The notes beneath the pieces are model-generated. The model did not search any database, had not been told where the DNA came from, and saw nothing but the letters and a program-made list of their open reading frames with translations. A DNA stretch of 13,915 nt, from assembly GCF_003525665.1 (NCBI RefSeq), contig NZ_DQDX01000018.1, forward strand, positions 18,055 to 31,969, given 5' to 3'. The DNA is from Flavobacterium sp. (GTDB lineage Bacteria > Bacteroidota > Bacteroidia > Flavobacteriales > Flavobacteriaceae). Below, in pieces: positions 1 to 8,111 of this stretch. Made by a program: the position numbers and the translations under genes. Position 1 is the first letter of the stretch; the number at the start of each line of letters is the position of its first letter.

Positions 1-989
1 ACACCGAGCAAAATAAGGAAAATTTAAAAAATATTCTTTCGCCTTTGCAAGATAAAATTCAGTTATTTGAAAAGAAAGTAGAAGATACACACAAAGAAAG
101 TATCGATTACCATGCGGCTTTACGTCAGCAAATATTGGGCTTGCGCGAAATGAACGAACAGATGAGTAAAGAGACCTTAAATTTGACCAAAGCATTAAAA
201 GGCGACAGTAAAATGCAAGGAAATTGGGGTGAATTAATTTTAGAACGTGTTTTAGAAAAATCAGGATTAGAGAAAGATAGAGAATATTTTGTGCAACAAA
301 GTTTTGTAACCGAAGACGGAAATCGTGTTTTCCCAGACGTAATCATTAATTTACCCGACGGAAAGAAAATGATTGTAGATTCTAAAGTGACTTTAACCGC
401 TTATGAACGCTACATTAACGAAGAAGATGATAATTTAAAAGCACAATTTTTAAAAGAACACGTCGTTTCTATAAATCGTCACGTCGAACAATTAGGAAGC
501 AAAAATTACCACGATTTATATCAAATGGAAAGTCCTGATTTTGTGTTGCTTTTTATTCCAATCGAATCGGCATTTGCTTTAGCATTAAACGAAGACACGA
601 GTTTGTATAACAAAGCCTTTGAAAAAAATATTGTAATCGTTACACCTTCTACTCTATTGGCAACTTTGCGAACTATTGATAGCATGTGGACGAATCAAAA
701 GCAACAAGAAAACGCATTAGAAATTGCTCGTCAAGCTGGAGCTTTGTATGATAAATTTGAAGGTTTTGTATCTGATTTAATAAAAATTGGAAAGAAAATG
801 GACGAAGCCAAAGTAGAATATCAAGGCGCAATGAACAAGTTAGTTGACGGAAAAGGAAATCTTATTATAAGTGTTGAAAAATTGAAAAAAATGGGTGCGA
901 AAGCTAAAAAGTCGTTACCCGAAAATATTGTAAATCGTGCCAATGCATTCGATAATTCATTGACCGAATCTGAAAATAATTCAAATTAA
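1..989 (+). CDS. rmuC: RmuC family DNA recombination protein (5'-truncated)
   Basis: This is the 3' part of an RmuC gene. The reading frame is open to the left edge, so the true start lies outside the window; the TTG codon at 45 is internal. RmuC proteins carry an N-terminal membrane anchor and coiled coil (missing here) followed by a PD-(D/E)XK-like nuclease domain, and are associated with limiting recombination at inverted repeats. Visible hallmarks, numbered from the codon at 45, are the end of the coiled coil with the LSPLQDKIQLFEKKV block just upstream and across it, GNWGE at 59-63, and FPDVII with D98 followed by VDSK at 111-114, a good match to the nuclease-like core. The C-terminal half is complete and ends at a TAA. 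The next gene starts 12 bases on, so the three genes up to 1919 are probably co-transcribed. Family assignment is confident; the cellular role comes from the family only. Confidence 0.93.
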   Translation, partial: TEQNKENLKNILSPLQDKIQLFEKKVEDTHKESIDYHAALRQQILGLREMNEQMSKETLNLTKALKGDSKMQGNWGELILERVLEKSGLEKDREYFVQQSFVTEDGNRVFPDVIINLPDGKKMIVDSKVTLTAYERYINEEDDNLKAQFLKEHVVSINRHVEQLGSKNYHDLYQMESPDFVLLFIPIESAFALALNEDTSLYNKAFEKNIVIVTPSTLLATLRTIDSMWTNQKQQENALEIARQAGALYDKFEGFVSDLIKIGKKMDEAKVEYQGAMNKLVDGKGNLIISVEKLKKMGAKAKKSLPENIVNRANAFDNSLTESENNSN

Positions 990-1001
990 AAAACAAAAAT
1001 T

Positions 1002-1370
1002 ATGTTACGAAAAGTTATTATGTACTTTGTACTTGCCTTAGTTTTGGTATTTACTGCTTATTTCTCCTTTGTATATTTTGCAACTTACAGCGAAGGAAAT
1101 CGCTCAGGTGAGTTGATAAAATTTAGTAAAAAAGGATATGTTTTTAAAACTTGGGAAGGCGAATTGAGTCAAGGAATTTCTGGTGCTCAAATATTTAAAT
1201 TTTCAGTGATGGATAACGAAGCAGAAGTAATTCAGCAAATGAAAGATTTGCAAGGCGAATACGTAAAAGTAACTTATGTTGAACGTTACAGAACTTTTCC
1301 TTGGTGGGGCGAAACGAATTATTACATTACCGATGTTGTAAAAGAAGATTCACCATTTAAGGTAAAATAA
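1002..1370 (+). CDS. small single-pass membrane protein, unknown function
   Basis: A 122-residue protein with a hydrophobic N-terminal helix (about residues 5-27) that could be a membrane anchor or uncleaved signal, followed by a soluble domain of about 95 residues. The soluble part is rich in Gly, Trp and aromatic residues (FKTWEGELSQG near 48-58, YVERYRTFPWWGETNYYITDV near 92-112), which suggests a small beta-rich fold facing the periplasm. I recognise it as a protein often seen beside rmuC in flavobacteria, where it is sometimes labelled 6-phosphogluconate dehydrogenase; nothing in this sequence supports that enzyme (no NAD(P)-binding motif and far too short). It lies 12 bases after rmuC, and its TAA directly abuts the ATG of the thioesterase gene, so translation of the two is probably coupled. 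No function can be given. Confidence 0.85.
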   Translation: MLRKVIMYFVLALVLVFTAYFSFVYFATYSEGNRSGELIKFSKKGYVFKTWEGELSQGISGAQIFKFSVMDNEAEVIQQMKDLQGEYVKVTYVERYRTFPWWGETNYYITDVVKEDSPFKVK

Positions 1371-1919
1371 ATGGAAGGTAAATTTAAAACGGTAAATTCC
1401 TCTCGTGTAACAATTTCCCAATTGATGCTTCCGTCATACACTAATTTTAGCGGAAAAATTCATGGTGGATATTTACTTTCGTTATTAGATCAAATTGCGT
1501 TTGCTTGTGCCAGCAAATATTCTGGAAATTATTGTGTAACTGCTTCAGTTGATACTGTAAATTTTTTAGCTCCAATTGAAGTTGGCGAGTTGGTTACATT
1601 AAAAGCAAGTGTGAATTATGTAGGAAATAGTTCAATGATTGTTGGCATTAGAGTTGAAGCTGAGAACATTCAAACCGGAAAAATAAAGCATTGTAATTCA
1701 TCTTATTTTACAATGGTTGCAAAAGATGAAAGTGGAAAAAACACGAAAGTTCCTGGATTAATAATTAAAACTCAGGACGACGTTAGACGATTTTATAATT
1801 GTTTAAAACAAATTGCAACTAAAAAAGACATTGACAACTATGAAGAAGCTTTCGATTACATGTCGGCTGAAGCGTTACTAGCATTAAAAGAACACAATGT
1901 TAAAGTCGAAGTAAATTAG
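1371..1919 (+). CDS. acyl-CoA thioesterase, hot-dog fold
   Basis: A 182-residue cytosolic enzyme of the hot-dog acyl-CoA thioesterase group (YciA/BFIT-like), which hydrolyses acyl-CoA to free acid and CoA. The family signature is clear: NFSGKIHGGYLLSLLDQIAF at 25-44, with N25, the H31-G-G turn and D40 on the central helix as the usual catalytic region, then TASVDTVNFLAPIEVGELV at 57-75 for the following strands. After the hot-dog core (to about 118) there is an extension of roughly 60 residues with a predicted helical end (MSAEALLALKEHNVKVEV), as in longer flavobacterial members. The ATG follows the previous stop with no gap. Substrate chain length cannot be read from the sequence. No clear terminator follows, only an AT-only hairpin. 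Confidence 0.9.
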   Translation: MEGKFKTVNSSRVTISQLMLPSYTNFSGKIHGGYLLSLLDQIAFACASKYSGNYCVTASVDTVNFLAPIEVGELVTLKASVNYVGNSSMIVGIRVEAENIQTGKIKHCNSSYFTMVAKDESGKNTKVPGLIIKTQDDVRRFYNCLKQIATKKDIDNYEEAFDYMSAEALLALKEHNVKVEVN

Positions 1920-2001
1920 GATTTTTATCAATAAAAATTTACAATTACTCAGAATATATTAACACAATCTAATTATTATTAGGATATTACATTTTTTTTC
2001 T

Positions 2002-2009
2002 TATTTTTG
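2002..2009 (+). promoter_or_regulatory. Bacteroidota -7 promoter element (TATTTTTG)
   Basis: TATTTTTG matches the Bacteroidota -7 consensus TAnnTTTG and ends 17 bases before the ATG of the di-haem lipoprotein gene. No TTG lies at the usual distance upstream, so only half of the promoter is recognisable. Its place in the 107-base gap after the thioesterase gene supports a new transcription unit starting here. Confidence 0.5.
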
Positions 2010-2026
2010 AGACGAACAAAAAAATT

Positions 2027-3160
2027 ATGAAAAAAAATCACATTCTCCTATTCTCACTCGTTTTATCGTTTTCATTATTAATTTTATCTTGTACAGATCT
2101 CGATGATGAAGAACAATACATTCCTGTTTCTCCTGTAGTTGTAGATTTAACTCAGGTACCTTACCCAAAATTGTCCGATTATAAGTTTTTTGAAGGCGAT
2201 ATGAAAAATCAAAAGCCTGCATTAAATGTAATTCCCTATGAACCAGCATCGTCATTATTTACAGATTATGCTCATAAAAAGCGATTTGTGTGGATGCCAA
2301 TTGGTGTGAAAGCAAATTATAATGGCGATGGAAACGTTTTAGACTTACCTATTGGTTCGGTTTTAATCAAAACATTTTATTATGAAAATGTTCAAAATAT
2401 AACTCCAGTTGGAGGAACAAGAATCATTGAAACCCGATTAATGATAAAAAAAGCATCGGGATGGATATTTGCAGAATATGTTTGGAATGCTGAACAAACT
2501 GAGGCTTATCTTGACTTAAATGGCAGTTTTACAGAAATATCTTGGTTAGAAAATGGTGTTCCAAAATCTACAAATTATAGAATTCCAAATGAAGTACAAT
2601 GTATTATTTGCCACAAAAGTGAAGAAATGGTAAATGGTACTGAAGTTATAAAGCACATTCCGATTGGTATTAAACCTCAAAATTTAAATTTATATTACAA
2701 TTACAATGGTGTAACCAAAAATCAATTGACTAAATGGATTGAACAAGGTTATTTAAATGATAATTTTAGTTTGCCAACGGTAGAAAACACTACCGTAGAT
2801 TATAATGACACGTCAAAGTCTGTTGAATTACGTGCACGATCATATGTTGACATAAACTGTGCCCATTGTCATCAGAACGAAAGACATTGCGATTACAGAC
2901 CAATGCGCTATGCTTTTAGTGAAACTGCCAATAATTTAACAAACATGGGCGTATGTGTAAGCACCCAAGACATGCAAGATTTTAGTCCTTCATTAAGTAA
3001 AATTGTTAGTCCTGCAAATATTAATAGATCCATGATGTACCATAGATTAAATACAGAAAATGAAGCTATAAGAATGCCTCTTCATGGAAGAACAATAATT
3101 CATACTGAAGGTTTACAATTAATAGGACAATGGATAAATACTTTGCAACCGTGTCCATAA
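2027..3160 (+). CDS. di-haem cytochrome-like surface lipoprotein, HNE_0200/SO2930 family
   Basis: A 377-residue exported lipoprotein. It has a basic start, a hydrophobic segment and a lipobox ILSC ending at C22, so a mature N-terminal lipid-modified Cys is expected. The following TDLDDEE is acidic, like the lipoprotein export signals that send Bacteroidota lipoproteins to the outer face of the outer membrane. Two CXXCH haem c motifs are present: CIICH at 192-196 (within RIPNEVQCIICHKSEE) and CAHCH at 278-282 (within RSYVDINCAHCHQNE). The spacing and surrounding blocks (NQLTKWIEQG near 232, RMPLHGR near 349, LIGQWINTL near 365) match the HNE_0200 family (TIGR03806) of di-haem proteins as I recall it. 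M350 is a possible axial ligand. Family and haem motifs are well supported; an electron-transfer role is inferred. It sits 27 bases before a T9SS-exported protein, so both products probably act at the cell surface. Confidence 0.85.
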   Translation: MKKNHILLFSLVLSFSLLILSCTDLDDEEQYIPVSPVVVDLTQVPYPKLSDYKFFEGDMKNQKPALNVIPYEPASSLFTDYAHKKRFVWMPIGVKANYNGDGNVLDLPIGSVLIKTFYYENVQNITPVGGTRIIETRLMIKKASGWIFAEYVWNAEQTEAYLDLNGSFTEISWLENGVPKSTNYRIPNEVQCIICHKSEEMVNGTEVIKHIPIGIKPQNLNLYYNYNGVTKNQLTKWIEQGYLNDNFSLPTVENTTVDYNDTSKSVELRARSYVDINCAHCHQNERHCDYRPMRYAFSETANNLTNMGVCVSTQDMQDFSPSLSKIVSPANINRSMMYHRLNTENEAIRMPLHGRTIIHTEGLQLIGQWINTLQPCP

Positions 3161-3187
3161 AATAAAAAAACAACAAAACTATAACCA

Positions 3188-5221
3188 ATGAAAAAACTAC
3201 TACTTTTACTACTTTGCATGATCGGTTTTATTTCTTGGTCACAGAGTACTTGCGCAACTGCAGTTTCAGTTTTAGCAGGAAACACAGTTGTAAGTTCTAT
3301 AAACGGAACACAAATTCCCGCACCACTTTGTTCTACAGAAAATGGTGGTGGCGCTACTTTTGGAAGATGGTATACTTATACTCCAACACTATCTACTACA
3401 GTAACAATTACATCAGATATTGCAGCAAATACACCAAGAGTTGACACAAGATTTCATGTTTACACAGGAACTTGTGGTGCCTTGACTTGCTATGCAGGTG
3501 ATGATGATTCTGGAACAAATTATTCATCTATAGCAACATTTACGGTTACAGCGGGAACAACGTATTATATTGGATGGGATAACAGATGGACTGCTAATGG
3601 TTTTACTTTTCAAATAATAGAAAATTCTCAAACACCAACTCCATCAACTCCAATAAACTATACAACTTCAACTGTTTCTACAATAAATAGCACCTATAAT
3701 ATTTGTGTTGTTGATATGAACGGAGACAATAAAGATGACATTGTTGGTGTGAGTAATAACAACCTAAAAATACATTATCAAACTGCTACGCCAGGAGCAT
3801 TTACAATTGCTAATATGCCATTGACAGGAGTAACATATTTACCAACTTGGAGTTTGGCAGCTGGAGATTACAATAAAGATGGATTTAATGATATTGTTTT
3901 AGGAAGCGGAAACGGATTATCGATTTTAAGATCTAACAACACTGGAACTGCTTATAGCGGAATAACTCCGGGACAATATATCTTTTGCCAAAGAACCAAT
4001 TTTGCCGACTTAAATGATGATGGAAATTTAGATATTTTCTCATGCCATGATATTGCACCAAACGTTTATTACTTGAATGATAACGCTGCAAACTTAACTT
4101 ATTATCAAACTGGCGTAACACCTGGAGCGATGAATTTAGGCGCATCTGGAGGAAATTATGCCACTCTATTTACCGATTTTGATAATGATGGCGATTCTGA
4201 TGTTTTTATTTCTAAATGTTCTGGTCCGCCATGTGAATTAATTAGAAATGATGGAAATGGCGTTTACACAAATATTTCTGCAATAGCGCAAATAAATGTA
4301 ACACCTATTCAAACTTGGTCGTCTGCAATTGCTGATTTCGACAATGATGGTGATATGGATATCATTATTACTGCTAGTGCGGGAACGCATAGATTTTTTA
4401 GAAACGAATTGAATACCTCAAACAGCGTTGAAGAAGCTTATACTAACATAACTGCAGGTTCTGGTTGGGATACCAATACCTCAACAAATATTGACAATAT
4501 TGCCTATGATTTTGACAATGATGGTCGTGTAGATGTACTTGGTGCTGGAGGAAAAATAATGTTTAATCAAGGGAATAATGTATTTGCACCAGTAAGTTAT
4601 CCTGGGATTGCTGTTGGTGCTGTTGGTGATTTAAATAATGATGGATTTCTTGATATTCAAAATGGAACAACAATTAGATATGCCGTTCCAAACGCGAATA
4701 ACTGGGTTAAGGTAACTTTAAACGGAATACAAAGTAATAAAAACGGAATTGGAGCAAGAATTGAAATTTATGGTGTTTGGGGAAAACAAATTAGAGATAT
4801 TCGCAGCGGTGAAGGTTTTAAATACATGAGTTCATTGAATGCGCATTTCGGAATTGGAACTGCAACAGCGATTACTCAAATTATTATCAAATGGCCATCA
4901 GGAATTGTGGATACTATCAATAATCCAACAATTAATTCAGTTGTAAATGTTGTTGAAGGTTCTTCATTAGCTGTAGGTGAATTTGCTTCCAATGGATTTA
5001 CTGTATATCCAAATCCAGCAAAAAATATTTTGAACATTACTGTTAATGATGGTATTTCTATGAAATCTGCTCAAATATATGATTTAACTGGTAGAATGGT
5101 TTTAGAATCTAATTTCACTAACGAGGCAATTAACGTTTCTTCATTAATGACAGGAAATTATATATTGCTAATGAAAGACGATAACGGAAAAGTATACAGT
5201 CAAAAATTTATTAAGGAATAA
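3188..5221 (+). CDS. T9SS-exported FG-GAP/VCBS repeat protein with ASPIC/UnbV domain
   Basis: A 677-residue secreted protein. It has a signal peptide (about 1-18, MKKLLLLLLCMIGFISWSQ) and a beta-sandwich-like N-terminal region (about 20-145; AGDDDSG at 103-109, TTYYIGWD at 124-131). Seven Ca-binding FG-GAP/VCBS motifs of the form DxNxDGxxD begin at 176, 227, 274, 330, 383, 441 and 481, enough for a complete seven-bladed beta-propeller. An ASPIC/UnbV domain follows (about 519-590; GIGARIEIYG, IRSGEGFKYMSS, HFGIG, IIIKWPSG), then a T9SS type A sorting domain (about 604-677; FTVYPNPAKNILNI, IYDLTGRMV, LMTGNYIL, QKFIKE). It should cross the outer membrane by T9SS and be released or attached at the surface. 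FG-GAP plus ASPIC proteins are often adhesins or binding proteins, but the ligand is unknown. It is downstream of the di-haem lipoprotein gene and followed by a strong terminator. Confidence 0.93.
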   Translation: MKKLLLLLLCMIGFISWSQSTCATAVSVLAGNTVVSSINGTQIPAPLCSTENGGGATFGRWYTYTPTLSTTVTITSDIAANTPRVDTRFHVYTGTCGALTCYAGDDDSGTNYSSIATFTVTAGTTYYIGWDNRWTANGFTFQIIENSQTPTPSTPINYTTSTVSTINSTYNICVVDMNGDNKDDIVGVSNNNLKIHYQTATPGAFTIANMPLTGVTYLPTWSLAAGDYNKDGFNDIVLGSGNGLSILRSNNTGTAYSGITPGQYIFCQRTNFADLNDDGNLDIFSCHDIAPNVYYLNDNAANLTYYQTGVTPGAMNLGASGGNYATLFTDFDNDGDSDVFISKCSGPPCELIRNDGNGVYTNISAIAQINVTPIQTWSSAIADFDNDGDMDIIITASAGTHRFFRNELNTSNSVEEAYTNITAGSGWDTNTSTNIDNIAYDFDNDGRVDVLGAGGKIMFNQGNNVFAPVSYPGIAVGAVGDLNNDGFLDIQNGTTIRYAVPNANNWVKVTLNGIQSNKNGIGARIEIYGVWGKQIRDIRSGEGFKYMSSLNAHFGIGTATAITQIIIKWPSGIVDTINNPTINSVVNVVEGSSLAVGEFASNGFTVYPNPAKNILNITVNDGISMKSAQIYDLTGRMVLESNFTNEAINVSSLMTGNYILLMKDDNGKVYSQKFIKE

Positions 5222-5244
5222 ATAAATTATTTATTTAAGATATT

Positions 5245-5284
5245 CAGCATCAAAAACATTATGTTATTGGTGCTGTTTTTTTTT
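5245..5284 (+). terminator. rho-independent terminator
   Basis: A 9-bp stem (CAGCATCAA with TTGGTGCTG, one G-T wobble) encloses a 13-base loop and is followed at once by nine T residues. It lies 23 bases after the stop of the T9SS protein gene. On the minus strand the stem is not followed by a T run, so it should end only the plus-strand transcript. Confidence 0.88.
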
Positions 5285-5301
5285 AATGAATCTTTAGACT
5301 T

Positions 5302-5331
5302 TTAAACTTATAAACTCTTAAACTTATAAAC
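5302..5331. repeat. 14-bp direct repeat, two copies
   Basis: TTAAACTTATAAAC occurs twice without mismatch, at 5302-5315 and 5318-5331, with a period of 16 bases. It fills the space between the plus-strand terminator and the end of the minus-strand flippase gene. Function unknown; such short AT-rich tandem units are common as intergenic filler in flavobacteria. Confidence 0.7.
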
Positions 5332-5336
5332 CTCTC

Positions 5337-6800
5337 TTACAATCTTACCTTTTTAAGAATAGTATTCACAACGTTATTAAAGTCGGAAGAAAGTTTTAAT
5401 TTATAATTTACAAAAACATAGATGATTGTAACTAAAATAGATTTAAGAATGATATTGATTACTGGGTGAAACGAAAACTCCCAAAAATAAAATGTACAAA
5501 AAAGAGAAATCAATACTGCAAATGAAATTAAAGTTTTACTTGTAAAAGGAAACAATTTCATCTTTATAACTACAAAAAGTAATTTAGCAATACTATATAA
5601 AGTTATGGAAACCAATGTCGCAATTGCCGCACCATCGATACCATAAATTGGAATAAAAATCATATTTAAAGTTATGGCAAAAAAAGCGAGTAATAACCCA
5701 AGAAAAAGCACCGCTTTATAATATTTCGAATTAAAAATGATAGCATTATTATTGCCCAAAATCAAATCAAAATATTTGGATAAACCGATAATAAAAACAA
5801 CAAAAATTCCACCGCTATATTTTATTGGCAACAATAAGTACAATTGATTGATATTGACTAAAATTCCAACTAGAACCAATCCGCCGATTATCTGCAAAGT
5901 AATTGAAGTCTTTTTGTATAACTCGTTTAATTCGTCGTGTTTTCCTTCAATCATTAGTTTCGCCGTAATGGGATAAGTAATTTGATGCATTGCTCTACTT
6001 GGCACGGAAATTACCATAGCAATGTAAATAGCAACCGAATAATAAGCGATATTTTCAATTTTCAAATATTGATTAAGCATTGTTTTATCAAGATCTAAAA
6101 GCATGTTGGCAACACTTCCCGATAAAATGATAAAACTAGAATAAATTAGAACTTGCTTGTAGTTTTTTGGCAGTTTAAAATTGAAAGAAATTCTCTGCAC
6201 TTTATTGGCATAGAATAAAATAATTAAAGTACTTAACAAATAAACATACATTGTTGCAGTGATAAATTGTGAAACAGTTATGAATTTGAAATATACCAAA
6301 AAAAGAAAAATTGAGATAAGAACTCGCAACCCGATTTCTTTAATAAAATTACCAAAAACTGATTTCAAGTGCACTTTTACCCAAGCGTAAAAAATCTCAA
6401 AGTAGCCCATGCAAAGTCCGATAATAGGAATTTGCCATACATAATCATAAACTATCGAGTTTTCCTTTGATAAAAAAGAAGCTATTGGATTATAACCTAT
6501 TACGATAATAATAGAAATTGGAATAATCGCCAAAAGTGGAAGAAATAAAACAAAACTTAAAAACTCACTTTTTTCTTTATCGCTTTTGTATTCCGAGAAA
6601 AACTTAATCAGTGTATTGTGAACTCCAAATGCCAACAAAGGGAAAATTACGTTAGCCGATGATAAAATGTAATTCGTTAATCCATAGTACTTTTCACCCA
6701 AAAAATGCGGATACATAAATAAAGTATTTGCCGCACCAATCGCAAAACCCACATAGGTAATGACAAGATTTTTAATCGATTGATTGATTACTATTCCCAT
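5337..6800 (-). CDS. Wzx-like polysaccharide/oligosaccharide flippase (MOP superfamily)
   Basis: A 487-residue polytopic inner-membrane protein, the normal length for Wzx/RfbX-type flippases, with about 12-14 hydrophobic helices spread over the whole chain and short charged loops. The N-terminus (MGIVINQSIKNLVITYVGF, then YPHFLGEKYYGLTNYI at about 30-45) fits the flavobacterial flippase family, as does the mid-protein IYGIDGAAIATLVS (about 388-401), a typical MOP-superfamily loop. These proteins move undecaprenyl-linked glycans across the inner membrane. The ATG lies one base after the stop of the glycosyltransferase gene, so the two are very probably translated together and act on the same glycan. 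It is the last gene of the minus-strand unit. No good terminator was found after it on this strand. The substrate is unknown. Confidence 0.9.
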   Translation of the reverse strand: MGIVINQSIKNLVITYVGFAIGAANTLFMYPHFLGEKYYGLTNYILSSANVIFPLLAFGVHNTLIKFFSEYKSDKEKSEFLSFVLFLPLLAIIPISIIIVIGYNPIASFLSKENSIVYDYVWQIPIIGLCMGYFEIFYAWVKVHLKSVFGNFIKEIGLRVLISIFLFLVYFKFITVSQFITATMYVYLLSTLIILFYANKVQRISFNFKLPKNYKQVLIYSSFIILSGSVANMLLDLDKTMLNQYLKIENIAYYSVAIYIAMVISVPSRAMHQITYPITAKLMIEGKHDELNELYKKTSITLQIIGGLVLVGILVNINQLYLLLPIKYSGGIFVVFIIGLSKYFDLILGNNNAIIFNSKYYKAVLFLGLLLAFFAITLNMIFIPIYGIDGAAIATLVSITLYSIAKLLFVVIKMKLFPFTSKTLISFAVLISLFCTFYFWEFSFHPVINIILKSILVTIIYVFVNYKLKLSSDFNNVVNTILKKVRL

Positions 6801-6801
6801 A

Positions 6802-8100
6802 TTAAAGTTTCGAGTTTCGAGTTACGAGCTCGGACAATTGTTTTGTCAAATTTTTTCTAGAATAGTGTTGCAATCCAACAGGAAACACTTTTAAATTCTG
6901 TTGTAGAAACAACTGATAATGTGACGCAATTAGCGTTTTTAAAGCTTCTTTTTCATCGTAAGTAAAGAAAACTCCAGTATTTGTTGACTTTATAATTTCG
7001 GCAAAATCAGAATCTTTTGGTCCGATAGCAATAATTGGCCGCTCCGAAACCATGTATTCGAATAATTTTCCTGGTAAAATGCTTTTGGTGTTTTCAGAAT
7101 TGATTTCGATTAATAATAAAATCTGTGAAGTTCTTTGATGTGAAACCGCTTCTTTATGAGAAACATATCCTAAATTATTTAGATACGAATCCAAATCATA
7201 CTTCGAAATTGTTTTCAATACTTCTTGACTTACTGCTCCAATTAATTTCAGTTCCAAATCATTTTTAAAACTCGGAATTTCAGTTACTAGTTCTGATAAA
7301 CTTTGCCATAAAATTTCAGGATTTCTTTCTGATAAAAACGAACCAATATGCGCCAAACTAAATTTAGAATCTAAAGGTTTTTTTTCAACCTTTTCAACAT
7401 CATAACCATTGGTAATTACTTCAATTGGTTTGGATGTCAATGCTTTAAATTCGGTTTTGGTAGTTTTACTGGTAACAATAATTGTATCGGCAGCATTCAA
7501 TACTTTACTTTCTAATTCTTTGTGAATTTTACTTGCGTATGATGATAATTTTAACTCTTTATGATAGCCAATCGTAGTCCATGGATCACGAAAATCGGCA
7601 AACCATTTTACGTTTAAATCTTCTTTTAATTTTAGTCCAATTAAATGCAAACTGTGTGGCGGACCAGAAGTTACAATGGTATCAATATCATTCTCTTGAA
7701 TGTATTTTTTCAAATACTTAACCGATGGTTTTATCCACAAAAAACGAGCATCAGGAATGAAAACATTACCGCGAATCCAAAGTAAAAATCGCTCTAAAAT
7801 GGATTGCTTTTTCTTGTTAGGAATAATTCCAGAACTGATTTTTTTAGTCTTATTTTTCGAAAAAAATCCGGCTAATTGATAGGGTTCGAAAATTTTATTT
7901 TTTAAGATAATTGCTTTATCCGAAACTTCCTCAACCAACTGATTGTCAATAATTGGATAAGTAGGATTTTCTGGCACATAAACAATCGGCTGAACATCAA
8001 AATCGGGTAAATATTTTACAAACTTTAACCAACGTTGCACTCCTGGTCCGCCAGCTGGAGGCCAATAGTAAGTGATGATTAATAGTTTTTTTGGATTCAA
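6802..8100 (-). CDS. glycosyltransferase, GT4-like (GT-B fold)
   Basis: A 432-residue cytosolic or membrane-associated glycosyltransferase. The N-terminal Rossmann half starts KKLLIITYYWPPAGGPGVQR (4-23), with the glycine-rich acceptor loop, followed by VTSGPPHSLHLIG (143-155) and WFADFRDPWT (166-175). The C-terminal half has the sugar-nucleotide region PGKLFEYMVSERPIIAIGP (343-361), where E348 sits at the conserved GT4 glutamate position, and IGSFLSERNPE (252-262) as the linker to the second domain. The start codon is TTG, 11 bases after the nucleotidyltransferase stop; no in-frame ATG lies upstream before a stop or downstream until Met350, and the MNPKKLLIITYYWPP start fits the family. The last seven residues (VTRNSKL) are encoded by a 7-nt tandem repeat. 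The flippase gene begins one base after the stop. Donor and acceptor are unknown. Confidence 0.9.
   Translation of the reverse strand: MNPKKLLIITYYWPPAGGPGVQRWLKFVKYLPDFDVQPIVYVPENPTYPIIDNQLVEEVSDKAIILKNKIFEPYQLAGFFSKNKTKKISSGIIPNKKKQSILERFLLWIRGNVFIPDARFLWIKPSVKYLKKYIQENDIDTIVTSGPPHSLHLIGLKLKEDLNVKWFADFRDPWTTIGYHKELKLSSYASKIHKELESKVLNAADTIIVTSKTTKTEFKALTSKPIEVITNGYDVEKVEKKPLDSKFSLAHIGSFLSERNPEILWQSLSELVTEIPSFKNDLELKLIGAVSQEVLKTISKYDLDSYLNNLGYVSHKEAVSHQRTSQILLLIEINSENTKSILPGKLFEYMVSERPIIAIGPKDSDFAEIIKSTNTGVFFTYDEKEALKTLIASHYQLFLQQNLKVFPVGLQHYSRKNLTKQLSELVTRNSKL
6807..6828. repeat. 7-nt tandem repeat at the 3' end of the glycosyltransferase gene
   Basis: GTTTCGA, GTTTCGA, GTTACGA and a further G run in tandem on the plus strand. 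They are read in the minus-strand gene as the codons for its last residues, VTRNSKL. Because 7 is not a multiple of 3, three copies equal exactly seven codons. The repeat is intergenic-type sequence that has become the end of the coding region. Confidence 0.8.
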
Positions 8101-8111
8101 ATTTTGTAGCG

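Noticed and set aside
1911..1942. Hairpin just after the thioesterase stop (ATTTTTA with TAAAAAT).
   Set aside because: The 7-bp stem is A/T only and no T run follows, so it is too weak to call a terminator.
3933..4145. Minus-strand open frame within the T9SS propeller gene, and a second plus-strand frame at 3214-3444.
   Set aside because: Low-complexity shadow translations in the wrong frame of a clear coding sequence.
5220..5236. Inverted repeat AAATAAA-TTA-TTTATTT after the T9SS gene.
   Set aside because: An A/T-only stem with a 3-base loop, expected by chance in this composition; the real terminator is at 5245-5284.
5302..5331. Direct repeat considered as a CRISPR or attachment site.
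   Set aside because: Two 14-bp AT-rich copies two bases apart leave no spacer, and there is no integrase or cas gene nearby.
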